Of a stretch of 64,000 nt of DNA, positions 61,126-64,000 are shown piece by piece; the first letter of the stretch is position 1; each line of letters starts with the position of its first letter. The position numbers and the translations under genes were made by a program. The notes under the pieces were generated by a model. That model did no database searches. It was given only the letters and a program-made list of their open reading frames with translations, and was not told where the DNA came from. Origin of the DNA: Sipunculus nudus (Eukaryota > Annelida > Sipuncula > Golfingiida > Sipunculidae); assembly GCA_026874595.1 (NCBI GenBank), contig CM049308.1:80896124-80960123 (forward strand). The letters are read 5' to 3'.

Positions 61126-63550
61126 AAGAGAAGAAAAAAATTTAATTTGATCCTTTTGTATTGATTGATATCATATGAATCAGATGTTTACAAAGATAGA
61201 GAAACAAGGACATATTATTAAATTTAAGTTAATAACAGATCTCTTCAGTGTAATATTATCTTTCATATAAATATAGTAGTATGTCATCTATAAAATATAG
61301 ACTGTAGTCATATATATGTTTCATCTGCATAAAGCATTTTAACCTTACTTTTAATATGACTGATGTATTTTTGTATGTCTACAGATTTGTGAAACTTATG
61401 CCCGCCCTGGGAATGACACAGAGCCAAGTATTGGTAGAATTAGGGTCACAGGAACCCAGTATGCTGTAATGTACATGTATGACACCCCAGTCAACAGCCC
61501 TCCAGCAGTTCTGGATACAGATCTTTTCACTTTTGAAGATCAACCAATCAGCAATTTCCAGCTGACATTCAGTGATCCAGAAAAAGATGGAGTTGTCTAC
61601 AGTGTTGTAGAACAAGGAGGGAAAGGATTGACAACAGTGACAGAAGATGGTGTCCTGCATTATGAACCACATCAAGACCATTTTGGTGTAGATAACATTA
61701 CTGTCCGCATAACAGAAAAGCAGGCAGCTCCTATGATTCCAGTTATAGAAACTAATGCAACAATAAGTATTCATATTTCACCTATGCCGGATTTCCCCAA
61801 TTTGTTTTTCCTGTACAACAATTATACTCAGATCATCCGCTCCAATGACAGTCTCAAAATACAGTGGCATGATAGTCCTGGTGTTGACAATAGGCGTTTT
61901 CACCCATACCGTATGAATCGCCTAGGTTTGCTGGTCATCATAGATCCAGACGGTGATGAAGTCTTTGATGTCTTGATGACCCAGAATGAGAATGACACCA
62001 CAGGTACATTCATGTTGATGACTGATAACAACATGACAGATCTAGCTACAGGTATTGTAAGTGACATCTATCCTGGTACAGTCCGCACAGAACACCTTTA
62101 CTTTGATTACCATGAGGGTATCCACACTACACGGATAATGGTATCTGATTTAACCAGCCGTTACAGCACACAGTTTGTCTTGAAAGTCCACCTGTTGGTA
62201 AACCCATGTGAACGAGGGATTTGTCAGGGTCCAGAGCATGATCCAGAGTGCAGATCTCTAGAACGAGTCCATGGATTTGAGGGCTATACTTGTAAATGTG
62301 ATGAGGGATACAGTGGTGTCCATTGTCGTGAGAACTGTCATTGTCTGCTGATTGAAGACTGTCAGACCTTCCATGAAGAGGATGAGTATGGAGCTGTGGA
62401 AGAAATAGGCTACCAGTGTAACTTGATCCTATATAGTGTATTTATCCTTCTGGTCCTGCTTGTAAATATAATTACTGTGGTTATCATCGTGGTTATTATT
62501 TTAAAGAAGAGACATCATGGTCGCAAATCCAGGTGGGTAACTAAATATTTGAAATAAATTGTCATTTAAATTTCATATTAGACATAATGGCACTTGGCTG
62601 AGAACAAAATACCTAGAGCTGTCTTTGCTGAACATTTAGGTGGAATGAAAATTGTACTATAATAAATTGTAGTGCCTGTGGTTGAATTTGTACTGTAGTT
62701 GCACTTACAACAGCAGACATAAAAACCTCATGAAATGTTTCCAGTTTAGAATCATTAGCAAAGGCTTACTAGGTACAGGGATACACTAGTGTTGGAAAAT
62801 TTGTTGTAACTTCACGATCTGTCATTGGTACAAAACGGTTTACCTCTACCGACTGACAATCAGAAATAATCAATTGTAAAGGAGTATGAAACTTCTGACC
62901 ATACACAGACCTGTACATGGTCTCAACTGATATATAGGGATATGTGATTGCTAATTTATACTGGTGTGTAATCATTTTATAGCCTATATAAGGTATAGAT
63001 AGTTGTGTAAAGAGGAATGAAAGTTAAATTTGTTTTTATTTCCTCATTTGCAGTGAATCAAAATACTTGTTCAGAGAAACAGATTACAAAGGAAGAGACA
63101 CAAGTGGGGCAATGACTGCCTACTTCGGAGCTGGTATAACTGGACCCGGAGGGCGTATTTGGAGAAGTATGTGGGGTGGTAATGATGATGTAATGGACAA
63201 AGAGGAGTACATTCCAAAGGCACTTATTCGAGCAAGGGGAAGATCTCCACACATCTTTTCACAGAAGCCTGGTTTAGAAATGAAGAAGAAAAATAAGGGG
63301 CTTAAAAATGCTGAGCTCGGACCAGAGACTGACATGAAAGGACTCACAAATGGTGCGTATGTGAGGAGTCTTGAAAAAGAACCAACTGATGATGGCAAGA
63401 GGTGGGTCAACTTGAATGACAGAGATCCACAGAAACCACCCATTGGAGTTGCTAAAGCCATGTATATGGGGCAGCGTAACAAATTCAACGGCCAAGACCA
63501 CCTTGGATATGGAGCCCAGTTCCCTTTCCAGCAAAGATCTTATCATATGG
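12135..63550 (+). CDS. Giant modular type I membrane protein, spliced gene (19 exons seen, open at both ends)
   Basis: Joining 12135-12205, 17371-17528, 28310-29557, 31314-31408, 32259-32651, 34561-34707, 35545-35722, 36010-36194, 36927-37302, 38663-38993, 39992-41445, 42025-45563, 49923-50243, 50986-51099, 55095-55242, 55661-55821, 60676-60770, 61385-62532 and 63054-63550 gives 3,552 in-frame codons with GT-AG ends throughout. Order by residue of this model: hydrophobic N-terminal part (1-145), basic site RKKR before Ala (cut after 156), PAN-like Cys patch (about 350-385), FN3-like modules (about 490-2830), basic site RRKR (cut after 2858), tandem-95/cadherin-like module (about 3040-3140), EGF (about 3279-3320), transmembrane helix (about 3351-3377), cytoplasmic tail. 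Known of such domains: cell-surface adhesion or matrix contact. Role here is inferred. No start codon, signal peptide, stop or poly-A signal is in view, and no named orthologue is recognised. Extra symmetric phase-1 exons could be missed in the longest introns. Confidence 0.85.
13392..15446. mobile_element. Hairpin-headed repeat element copy 4, nested in copy 3
   Basis: Head at 13397, GTCC-rich block to 13485, two monomers (markers near 13531 and 14192), tail GCTGAGCTCCGTGACCCATG ending CCCTTGTT at 15446. Before the tail lies a segment at 15100-15236 shared with copy 5 that includes a short hydrophobic reading frame. Confidence 0.85.
15624..15960. mobile_element. Harbinger-like MITE, 337 bp
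   Basis: 35-bp terminal inverted repeats match at 30 of 35 bases; both begin GGC and share TATGGTTCTCAGGCAC. TTA is duplicated on either side (15621-15623, 15961-15963). The empty site CAAGTTATTAGCATAAATAA occurs at 52691-52710 in copy 5, proving the insertion. PIF/Harbinger elements duplicate TWA and often start GG, hence the assignment. No transposase is encoded. Confidence 0.88.
17371..17528 (+). CDS. Host gene exon b
   Basis: Acceptor is a pyrimidine-rich ..tttTTCACAG and donor is GTAATT. It codes for 52 residues rich in hydrophobic and Gly residues (G-T-A-I-P-W-F-A-A-K; L-M-L-F-S-I-G-A-R-L-E-G-L-L). No family is recognised. It enters in phase 0 and leaves in phase 2, matching both neighbours. 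The downstream intron is 10.8 kb because it holds a repeat element and an antisense LINE. Confidence 0.8.
18860..18873. repeat. LINE target-site duplication, left copy
   Basis: AAGCATACTAACAT, directly before the T-runs of the LINE tail. Identical to the right copy at 27132-27145. Confidence 0.93.
19065..22873 (-). pseudogene. LINE ORF2: endonuclease-reverse transcriptase, one frameshift and three stops
   Basis: About 1,270 codons from ATG at 22873 to the stop at 19065. The N-terminal APE-type endonuclease shows L-L-S-L-N-V-R-G-L, L-L-Q-E-T-H, G-G-D-F-N-V and S-D-H-S-F. The reverse transcriptase shows S-P-G-N-D-G-L-P, R-Q-G-D-P-M-S-P-Y-L-F and Y-A-D-D-T. A C-terminal Cys motif (C-T-F-C..H..C) and the R-R/K-W region are also kept. 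Damage: one A is missing from an A-run (T7 at 21439-21445 on +), shifting frame before S-P-G; in-frame stops lie at 20208-20210 (TGA), 20001-20003 (TAA) and 19302-19304 (TAA). It would nick DNA and copy LINE RNA at the target if intact. Confidence 0.92.
22874..26212 (-). other. 3.3-kb spacer between LINE ORF1 and ORF2
   Basis: No long coding frame is present. It holds about four ~300-bp tandem units (23366-24770) and two poly-T tracts near 25425-25440 and 25888-25905, which could be A-tails of small minus-strand inserts. L1-clade spacers are normally tens of bases, so this is either a lineage feature or the result of later insertions. Confidence 0.7.
23366..24770. repeat. ~300-bp tandem units inside the LINE spacer
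   Basis: The marker AATTAAACTTAAGTGACA recurs at 23574, 23874 and 24173 (spacing 300 and 299). A diverged copy precedes at about 23376 and a shortened one follows to about 24770. Each unit also repeats a stretch around 'CACACATATCTTTGACA' and 'GCATAATCTATCTCAC'. Such arrays act as promoter monomers in some LINEs, but here they lie after ORF1. Confidence 0.85.
26213..27081 (-). pseudogene. LINE ORF1 protein gene, frameshifted
   Basis: ATG at 27081 begins M-P-P-K-N-K-P-K, an N-terminal stretch, then a frame break near 26820-26835: the first frame stops at 26818 and the homologous reading continues in another frame to 26213. The second part has a heptad-rich coiled coil (E-S-L-T-E-Q-L-R; A-R-E-E-A-E-K-E-L) and an RNA-binding section (F-N-I-R-V-N-G-I, R-I-P-G-K-V-R-Q-I-I-A-R-F) as in L1 ORF1p. 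L1 ORF1p trimerises by the coiled coil and coats the LINE RNA. The frame change fits loss of a single base. Total length near 290 codons is normal for the family. Confidence 0.88.
27132..27145. repeat. LINE target-site duplication, right copy
   Basis: AAGCATACTAACAT, directly after the LINE 5' end. 14 of 14 bases match the left copy. Confidence 0.93.
28310..29557 (+). CDS. Host gene exon c: basic cleavage site and PAN-like region
   Basis: This 1,248-bp exon follows acceptor ..ctTTTTCAG and ends at donor GTAGGT. The first 80 codons continue the hydrophobic N-terminal part (L-M-F-A-V-I-F-K-V-D-V-G). Codons at 28536-28553 read R-R-K-K-R-A, a furin-type R-X-K-R site, followed by an acidic stretch. 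A module with M-F-L-A-I-G-T-F-P-G-G then resembles the later FN3-like repeats. Near 29151-29235, C-A-Q-E-C, C-M-C-F-D-F and C-L-L-Q resemble the core of PAN/apple domains, which bind proteins or sugars. A W-W-F-E-Y segment and a V-D-Q-V-P-P-L-P-G-P linker follow. PAN assignment is by pattern only. The ATG at 28311 is not taken as a start because the frame runs on from exon b. Confidence 0.9.
29886..30967. mobile_element. Non-autonomous DNA element with CTGTGGATTCAGAA ends, TA-flanked
   Basis: Left end CTGTGGATTCAGAA and right end TTCTGAATCCACAG are exact inverted repeats of 14 bp, with looser similarity further in (CATGG, GGGTT). TA lies on both sides (29884-29885, 30968-30969), as for Tc1/mariner-type insertions. 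The 1.08-kb interior has no transposase frame. Confidence 0.75.
31314..31408 (+). CDS. Host gene exon d (start of an FN3-like module)
   Basis: Acceptor ..tCATTCCAG, donor GTAAAT. It gives 32 residues (I-I-E-D-G-P-D-G-L-T-L-F-H-G) that connect the D-H-R end of the previous exon to T-W-R-G-F-S-D-P-E-S-G-L in the next. The I-x-D-G start is the opening strand of the repeated module used throughout the ectodomain. Phase 2 in, phase 1 out. Confidence 0.85.
31618..31945. mobile_element. Foldback element with GCGCCATCTTCTGG arms
   Basis: Left arm 31626-31669 (CATCTTCTGGTCTGACC, ATCTTAAGATGGGTCAGACC) is the inverted copy of the right arm 31881-31928 (GGTCAGTCCCATCTTAAGAT, CAGAAGATGGAGC), at roughly 80 percent identity by eye. 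A further partial arm lies near 31787. TA-rich sequence flanks the left end. Lies in the intron between exons d and e. Confidence 0.75.
32259..32651 (+). CDS. Host gene exon e: FN3-like module
   Basis: Acceptor ..tTTATCCAG, donor GTATGT. The exon carries the module signature W-R-G-F-S-D-P-E-S-G-L-Y-A-Y followed by K-L-G-T, then L-P-D-G-N-Y-Y-L-S-V-Q-A-I-N, and the linker V-D-S-T-P-P-E that starts the next module (N-F-S-D-P-V-S-G-V). This W/Y, D-x-E-S-G-I, G-T, Y-Y-x-x-V-x-A-x-N pattern is typical of fibronectin-III-like beta sandwiches in large animal cell-surface proteins. Phase 1 at both ends. Confidence 0.9.
33067..34552. mobile_element. Old hairpin-type repeat element (copy 7) next to exon f
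   Basis: Diverged head TTTTAAGTTCAGCTGACTGT with GTCATTTGACCTATAGTGAT, and tail GGCTGAGCGTCATTACCAAT..GGCAGTTGTT ending 34552. Inside are about three ~330-bp monomers marked by CTTCTAACTTGACATCC (33290, 33995, 34330). A SINE is inserted at about 33306. The tail ends 8 bp before the acceptor of exon f. Confidence 0.65.
33306..33663 (+). mobile_element. tRNA-derived SINE, copy 1
   Basis: Near the start are an A-box-like TGGCTCAGGGG (33322-33332) and a B-box-like GGTTCAAATCT, the split promoter of RNA polymerase III. A ~230-bp body follows and the element ends in a long A-run. AACTTGACAT occurs before (33296-33305) and after (33664-33673), a likely target duplication. The host repeat itself contains this string, so the duplication is not independent proof. 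Confidence 0.82.
34561..34707 (+). CDS. Host gene exon f: second half of an FN3-like module
   Basis: Acceptor ..TTATATTTAG, donor GTAACT. It completes the module begun in the previous exon and ends W-V-R-T-R-A-V-N-N. It is symmetric (phase 1 in and out). The acceptor lies 8 bp after the end of an old hairpin-type repeat, and copies of one SINE family sit in both flanking introns. Reading frame is kept despite this crowding. Confidence 0.88.
34748..35137 (+). mobile_element. tRNA-derived SINE, copy 2 (diverged)
   Basis: Shares with copy 1 the body CCCAGGGTGAGTGTTCTGCA, ACTTAATGGGAAGGC, TTACCCAGCAATCGGGA, ACCCACAGGTG and the GTGGTTACCTC end before an A-rich tail. Its head carries an extra stretch and its B box (AGTTTGAATTT) is decayed. 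It starts about 40 bp downstream of exon f, so the exon is bracketed by two copies in the same orientation. Confidence 0.78.
35545..35722 (+). CDS. Host gene exon g: linker and first half of FN3-like module
   Basis: Acceptor ..TGTTTTACAG, donor GTATGT. It encodes a Ser/Thr-rich linker, V-V-D-A-S-P-P-I-P-G, the module start V-M-D-G and W-K-D-F-Y-D-P-D-T-G-I. The exon stops within a Lys codon (AA|G), directly before the Y-Y-W-A-V-G-T strand in the next exon. The same intron position recurs after 41445. Confidence 0.9.
36010..36194 (+). CDS. Host gene exon h: second half of FN3-like module
   Basis: Acceptor ..GTATTTACAG, donor GTGAGG. Reads K-Y-Y-W-A-V-G-T-E-P then G-V-Y-Y-S-T-V-M-A-E-N, the strands that close the module. 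The donor was placed at 36195 because this alone keeps frame into V-T-V-D-E-T-P-P of the next exon. N-H-T and N-A-T are possible N-glycosylation sites. Confidence 0.88.
36927..37302 (+). CDS. Host gene exon i: complete FN3-like module
   Basis: Acceptor ..AACTTTCAG, donor GTGAGT. The exon starts at the linker V-D-E-T-P-P-V-P-G, has V-T-D-G, W-D-S-F-R-D-P-E-S-D-I, and ends after the next linker V-D-T-T-P-P. It is therefore nearly one module per exon. It leaves in phase 2 through an AA|G Lys codon followed by Tyr. Confidence 0.9.
37425..37900. repeat. GCCCGGC-headed dispersed repeat
   Basis: Starts ATGCCCGGCTGTGACAAGTC, then TATTATGGTGTACCCATGGT and CCGTCCGTCTG, followed by diverged monomers with 'GAGGTCACAAG' (37611, 37830). 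This head recalls another repeat type common in molluscs. Assignment is by memory of the pattern only. Confidence 0.5.
37901..38662. other. Intron between exons i and j, nothing further recognised
   Basis: AT-rich sequence. Frames on both strands are short and lack exon features. Confidence 0.5.
38663..38993 (+). CDS. Host gene exon j: FN3-like module
   Basis: Acceptor ..ATGTTGCAG, donor GTAAGC. Contains F-A-F-V-D-P-E-T-D-I-K-E-Y, then M-Y-F-A-K-V-I-A-V-N-R-A and the closing linker V-D-I-S-P-P. Two N-x-S/T sites are present (N-Q-T, N-H-T). Phase 2 in, phase 0 out. Confidence 0.9.
39357..39650. mobile_element. Foldback MITE, copy 1
   Basis: Left part (TATACACTGCACTGGTTCTC, GACTGCTGCTTTGTATAG, TTTCACCACCAGGG) is an imperfect inverted copy of the right part (TGCCCTGGTGTTGAAG, GGAGACTGGAACGATTGC, TGTGTAACC). 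The same family is at 49434-49855. Confidence 0.7.
39992..41445 (+). CDS. Host gene exon k: large exon with about four FN3-like modules
   Basis: Acceptor ..tttCTCTAACAG, donor GTAAGT. This 1,454-bp exon contains several modules without introns: D-S-E-S-G-I-I-D-F with V-A-V-G-T, a Cys-containing module (Q-M-C-G-I-T-G-Y), linker I-D-T-N-P-P, then D-S-E-S-G-Y, linker V-D-T-S-P-S, a module with C-N-N-F and Q-C-D-W-H, linker F-D-A-T-P-P, and F-E-D-E-E-S-G-I-E at its end. It stops inside the Lys codon before Y-R-V-A-V-G of the next exon, the same module position as the intron after 35722. Confidence 0.92.
42025..45563 (+). CDS. Host gene exon l: 3.5-kb exon, central ectodomain
   Basis: Acceptor ..TTTAATTTAG, donor GTGAGT. 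It carries about 1,180 codons with no stop. Modules are visible at the linkers V-D-T-T-P-P-E near 43215, L-D-P-T-A-P near 43590 and V-D-V-T-P-P near 45080, with D-H-E-S-G-I-D and D-E-E-S-G-I-D motifs. Between about 43750 and 44650 is a section without the module signature, partly acidic and Thr/Pro-rich (P-E-P-E-K-M-T; Y-Y-P-P-D-L-D). A Cys-rich cluster near 44828-44880 (C-H-G-C, C-N-R-F-S-C, C-T) may form its own disulfide knot. The donor at 45564 rather than the stop just after it is chosen because phase 1 fits the next exon. Confidence 0.92.
45564..47848. other. Long intron between exons l and m, first part
   Basis: No exon or clear element. A small perfect hairpin, CTGAGTTTTA-TGCT-TAAAACTCAG, lies at about 47671-47694. 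A symmetric phase-1 exon could be hidden here but none with module features was seen. Confidence 0.5.
47849..48300. repeat. Pyrimidine-tract repeat, copy 2, bounded by GCAGGCCTGC
   Basis: Same family as 1530-1815. The 10-bp palindrome GCAGGCCTGC stands at 47849-47858 and 48291-48300, at the two edges of the repeat. The interior repeats 'ACTCTTTTTTCACTCTT' twice (47930, 48208). Confidence 0.7.
48540..49190. repeat. ~300-bp tandem dimer
   Basis: GGATTGCCATACTGGTTTCA (48657) and GGATTGTCATATTGGTTTCA (48955) mark two units about 298 bp apart. Both also contain AAAAAGATTG-GGATGCATTTTAAGCCAAA. A GTCTGTGAGTCTGTC block at the front recalls the heads of the other dispersed repeats. Confidence 0.75.
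49434..49855. mobile_element. Foldback MITE, copy 2
   Basis: Arms of about 150 bp are imperfect inverted copies: left GGTTATACAC, AGATCTCCTC, ACCACCAGGATGGTCACAGA, GCAAAGAATT, CAGTGTGCATCCAGCTCCA; right TGGAGCTGAATGCACAGTG, TTCTTTGCTCTGTGACCACC, GAGGAGATCT, GTGTATAAC. It ends 67 bp before exon m. No coding sequence. Confidence 0.78.
49923..50243 (+). CDS. Host gene exon m
   Basis: Acceptor ..ATACTTTCAG, donor GTAAGT. Encodes about 107 residues: L-D-D-P-D-S-G-N-V-F, G-Y-A-W-D-I-D, an acidic helix-like stretch (M-T-D-E-E-R-E-K-L) and two Cys residues near the end. The module signature is weaker here than upstream. It follows a 4.4-kb intron in which a further symmetric exon could have been missed. 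Confidence 0.85.
50986..51099 (+). CDS. Host gene exon n: second basic cleavage site
   Basis: Acceptor ..TGCATGCAG, donor GTAGCT. This small 38-residue exon is hydrophilic and includes G-K-R-R-K-R-A at 51048-51068. R-R-K-R before Ala is a strong furin-type consensus. It is the second such site, placed between the FN3-like array and the membrane-proximal tandem-95/EGF part. Phase 1 at both ends, so the exon could be skipped without a frame change, which would produce an uncut isoform (inference). Confidence 0.85.
51445..54608. mobile_element. Hairpin-headed repeat element copy 5 (intact)
   Basis: Head TTTTTAGCTCAGCTGACTAT at 51445, a GTCC block to 51555, monomer markers near 51602 and 52282, and tail GCTGAGCGCCGTGACCCATG ending CCCTTGTT at 54608. 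From about 52880 it carries a 1.7-kb segment shared with copy 3 (for example AGTAGTACAGCCTTCACTTG), and at 54180-54400 the hydrophobic reading frame shared with copy 4. Lies in the intron between exons n and o. Confidence 0.88.
55095..55242 (+). CDS. Host gene exon o
   Basis: Acceptor ..AATGTTTTAG, donor GTACTT. It encodes 49 residues (E-G-A-V-T-F-G-M-L; V-A-G-Y-V-S-F-V-Q-N-P-E-D-E) of a beta-rich segment just after the basic site. No motif is strong enough to name. Phase 1 in and 2 out match both neighbours. Confidence 0.82.
55661..55821 (+). CDS. Host gene exon p
   Basis: Acceptor ..TGTTCTACAG, donor GTATGC. About 54 residues, R-I-R-Y-C-G-V-S-F-F-L-V-P-N-G then V-E-Q-T-G-C-G-Y-V-P and ending L-V-Y-W-D-K. 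Two Cys residues may pair. The hydrophobic run read upstream of 55661 is intron sequence before the acceptor and is not part of the protein. Confidence 0.85.
57503..59828. mobile_element. Hairpin-headed repeat element copy 6
   Basis: Head TTTTTAGCTCAGCTGACTAT at 57503, a short GTCC block, two monomers (markers near 57628 and 58295), tail CAGCTGAGCGTTGTGACCC..CCCTTG at 59826. Sits after CCATTTTT of a GGTGGC-type monomer, an uninterrupted form of which (CCATTTTTGCACAG) occurs at 480-493. Confidence 0.87.
59047..59082. repeat. (TC)n microsatellite
   Basis: A CT-repeat of about 36 bp followed by a C-run, inside copy 6. Confidence 0.9.
60676..60770 (+). CDS. Host gene exon q
   Basis: Acceptor ..GTGTTACAG, donor GTAAGC. 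It encodes 32 residues, G-D-Q-V-W-R-H-A-S-E then C-G-Y-N-A-T-L-M, with N-A-T and N-V-T as possible glycosylation sites. It follows a 4.9-kb intron filled by repeats. Phase 1 in, phase 0 out. Confidence 0.85.
61018..61135. repeat. (TA)n, (TG)n and GA-rich compound microsatellite
   Basis: About 50 bp of TA repeats, then GTGTGTGTG, then GAGA-rich sequence, in the intron before exon r. Such tracts are prone to length change and assembly error. Confidence 0.9.
61385..62532 (+). CDS. Host gene exon r: tandem-95/cadherin-like, EGF and transmembrane region
   Basis: Acceptor ..TGTCTACAG, donor GTGGGT. From about 61497 the translation reads S-P-P-A-V-L-D-T-D-L then F-T-F-E-D-Q-P, F-S-D-P-E-K-D-G, T-V-T-E-D-G-V-L-H-Y-E-P and G-V-D-N-I-T-V-R-I-T, the layout of tandem-95/cadherin-like modules. 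A second beta region follows (D-P-D-G-D-E-V-F-D-V). At 62207-62340 a Cys-rich section ending C-K-C-D-E-G-Y-S-G-V-H-C is an EGF module. A hydrophobic helix of about 27 residues (62423-62504) is followed by K-K-R-H-H-G-R-K, a stop-transfer signal. Topology is therefore N-out, C-in. Confidence 0.95.
63054..63550 (+). CDS. Host gene exon s: cytoplasmic tail
   Basis: Acceptor ..TCATTTGCAG, donor GTAAGT, phase 1, so at least one more exon lies beyond the window. The 166 residues are hydrophilic and basic, with Gly-rich Y-F-G-A-G-I-T-G-P-G-G-R and W-R-S-M-W-G-G-N-D-D near the membrane, then K-K-K-N-K-G-L-K and several Tyr residues. No kinase, phosphatase, PDZ ligand or ITAM motif is recognised. The open frame over 495 bases supports coding. 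Confidence 0.88.
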
Positions 63551-63829
63551 GTAAGTTCATTCTACTAACTCAGCATTTAAAGAAATGTAAGATATCATAG
63601 GCTGATGTTTGCTCCTCCAGTATTTTCATTACCGGACGAGTGAGTGAAGAGCTTGTCAGAGAGTGTACTAAAATGCATATTTCTGTGACTTCATAGAGAT
63701 GATTCCCGTACTGTGATTTCAATTAGAGATATTGAAAGGAAACCAAACTGAGTGGCTACTTGACAGCACTGTTATATCAGGTTAAAGAGCCCTTCAGTCT
63801 TGTTGCATACATTACAGATGCATTTATAA

Positions 63830-63831
63830 AA

Positions 63832-63863
<32 letters not shown>

Positions 63864-63890
63864 ATACATATATATATACACACACACAGA
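63830..63890. repeat. (TA)n then (CA)n microsatellite
   Basis: TATATA repeats followed by CACACACACA in the intron after exon s. Confidence 0.9.
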
Positions 63891-64000
63891 AGACGAAACT
63901 TTTTTTATATTCACAAAATTCTTTTGAAATTGAAGGCACTATCTCATTGCACAAACAAACAAGTTTTTCTTGGTAATAATTTAATAAACCTTACAGGATA

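Noticed and set aside
63120-63546. Minus-strand frames opposite exon s
   Set aside because: They are shadows of the + strand exon, which has matching splice phases.

Overview
This is nuclear DNA of a multicellular animal, most likely a mollusc. The reasons are a host gene with 19 visible exons and GT-AG introns of 0.3 to 10.8 kb, an L1/Tx1-type LINE and a tRNA-derived SINE inside introns, and heavy loading with repeats that start with a hairpin plus GTCC-rich sequence, a type I associate with bivalve and gastropod genomes. There is no operon structure, rRNA, tRNA gene or CRISPR array. The species cannot be named from the sequence.

One host gene dominates the + strand. I could join 19 coding exons from 12135 to 63550. 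Every junction keeps reading phase, giving 3,552 uninterrupted codons. The gene is open at both ends: no start codon or signal peptide is seen, and the last exon ends at a donor site. The product is a very large type I membrane protein. Its order is: a hydrophobic N-terminal part, a basic RKKR site, a PAN/apple-like Cys patch, a long series of fibronectin-III-like modules with 'TPP' linkers and 'F-D-x-E-S-G-I' motifs, a second basic RRKR site, a tandem-95/cadherin-like module, an EGF module, one transmembrane helix and a cytoplasmic tail of at least 175 residues. I do not recognise a named orthologue. It looks like a furin-processed adhesion or matrix receptor.

Region by region: 1-1552 is the right part of a hairpin-headed repeat with a 275-bp array. 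2446-7758 is one such element with a second copy nested in it. 7759-12134 has no recognised gene. 12135-17528 holds the first two exons around another nested pair (12335-17301), which carries a Harbinger-like MITE. 18036-28136 is a further repeat element split by a full-length but decayed LINE (18874-27131) with a perfect 14-bp target duplication. 28310-45563 is the exon-dense part, with introns carrying SINEs, foldback elements and a TA-flanked DNA element. 45564-60675 has small exons separated by long repeat-filled introns with two more intact hairpin elements. 60676-63550 encodes the membrane-proximal and intracellular end.

The other theme is the hairpin-headed repeat superfamily. At least nine copies or fragments share a head hairpin and a common tail, differ in their internal tandem monomers, and insert into one another. 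The architecture resembles Helentron-associated (HINE) elements, but that is inference.
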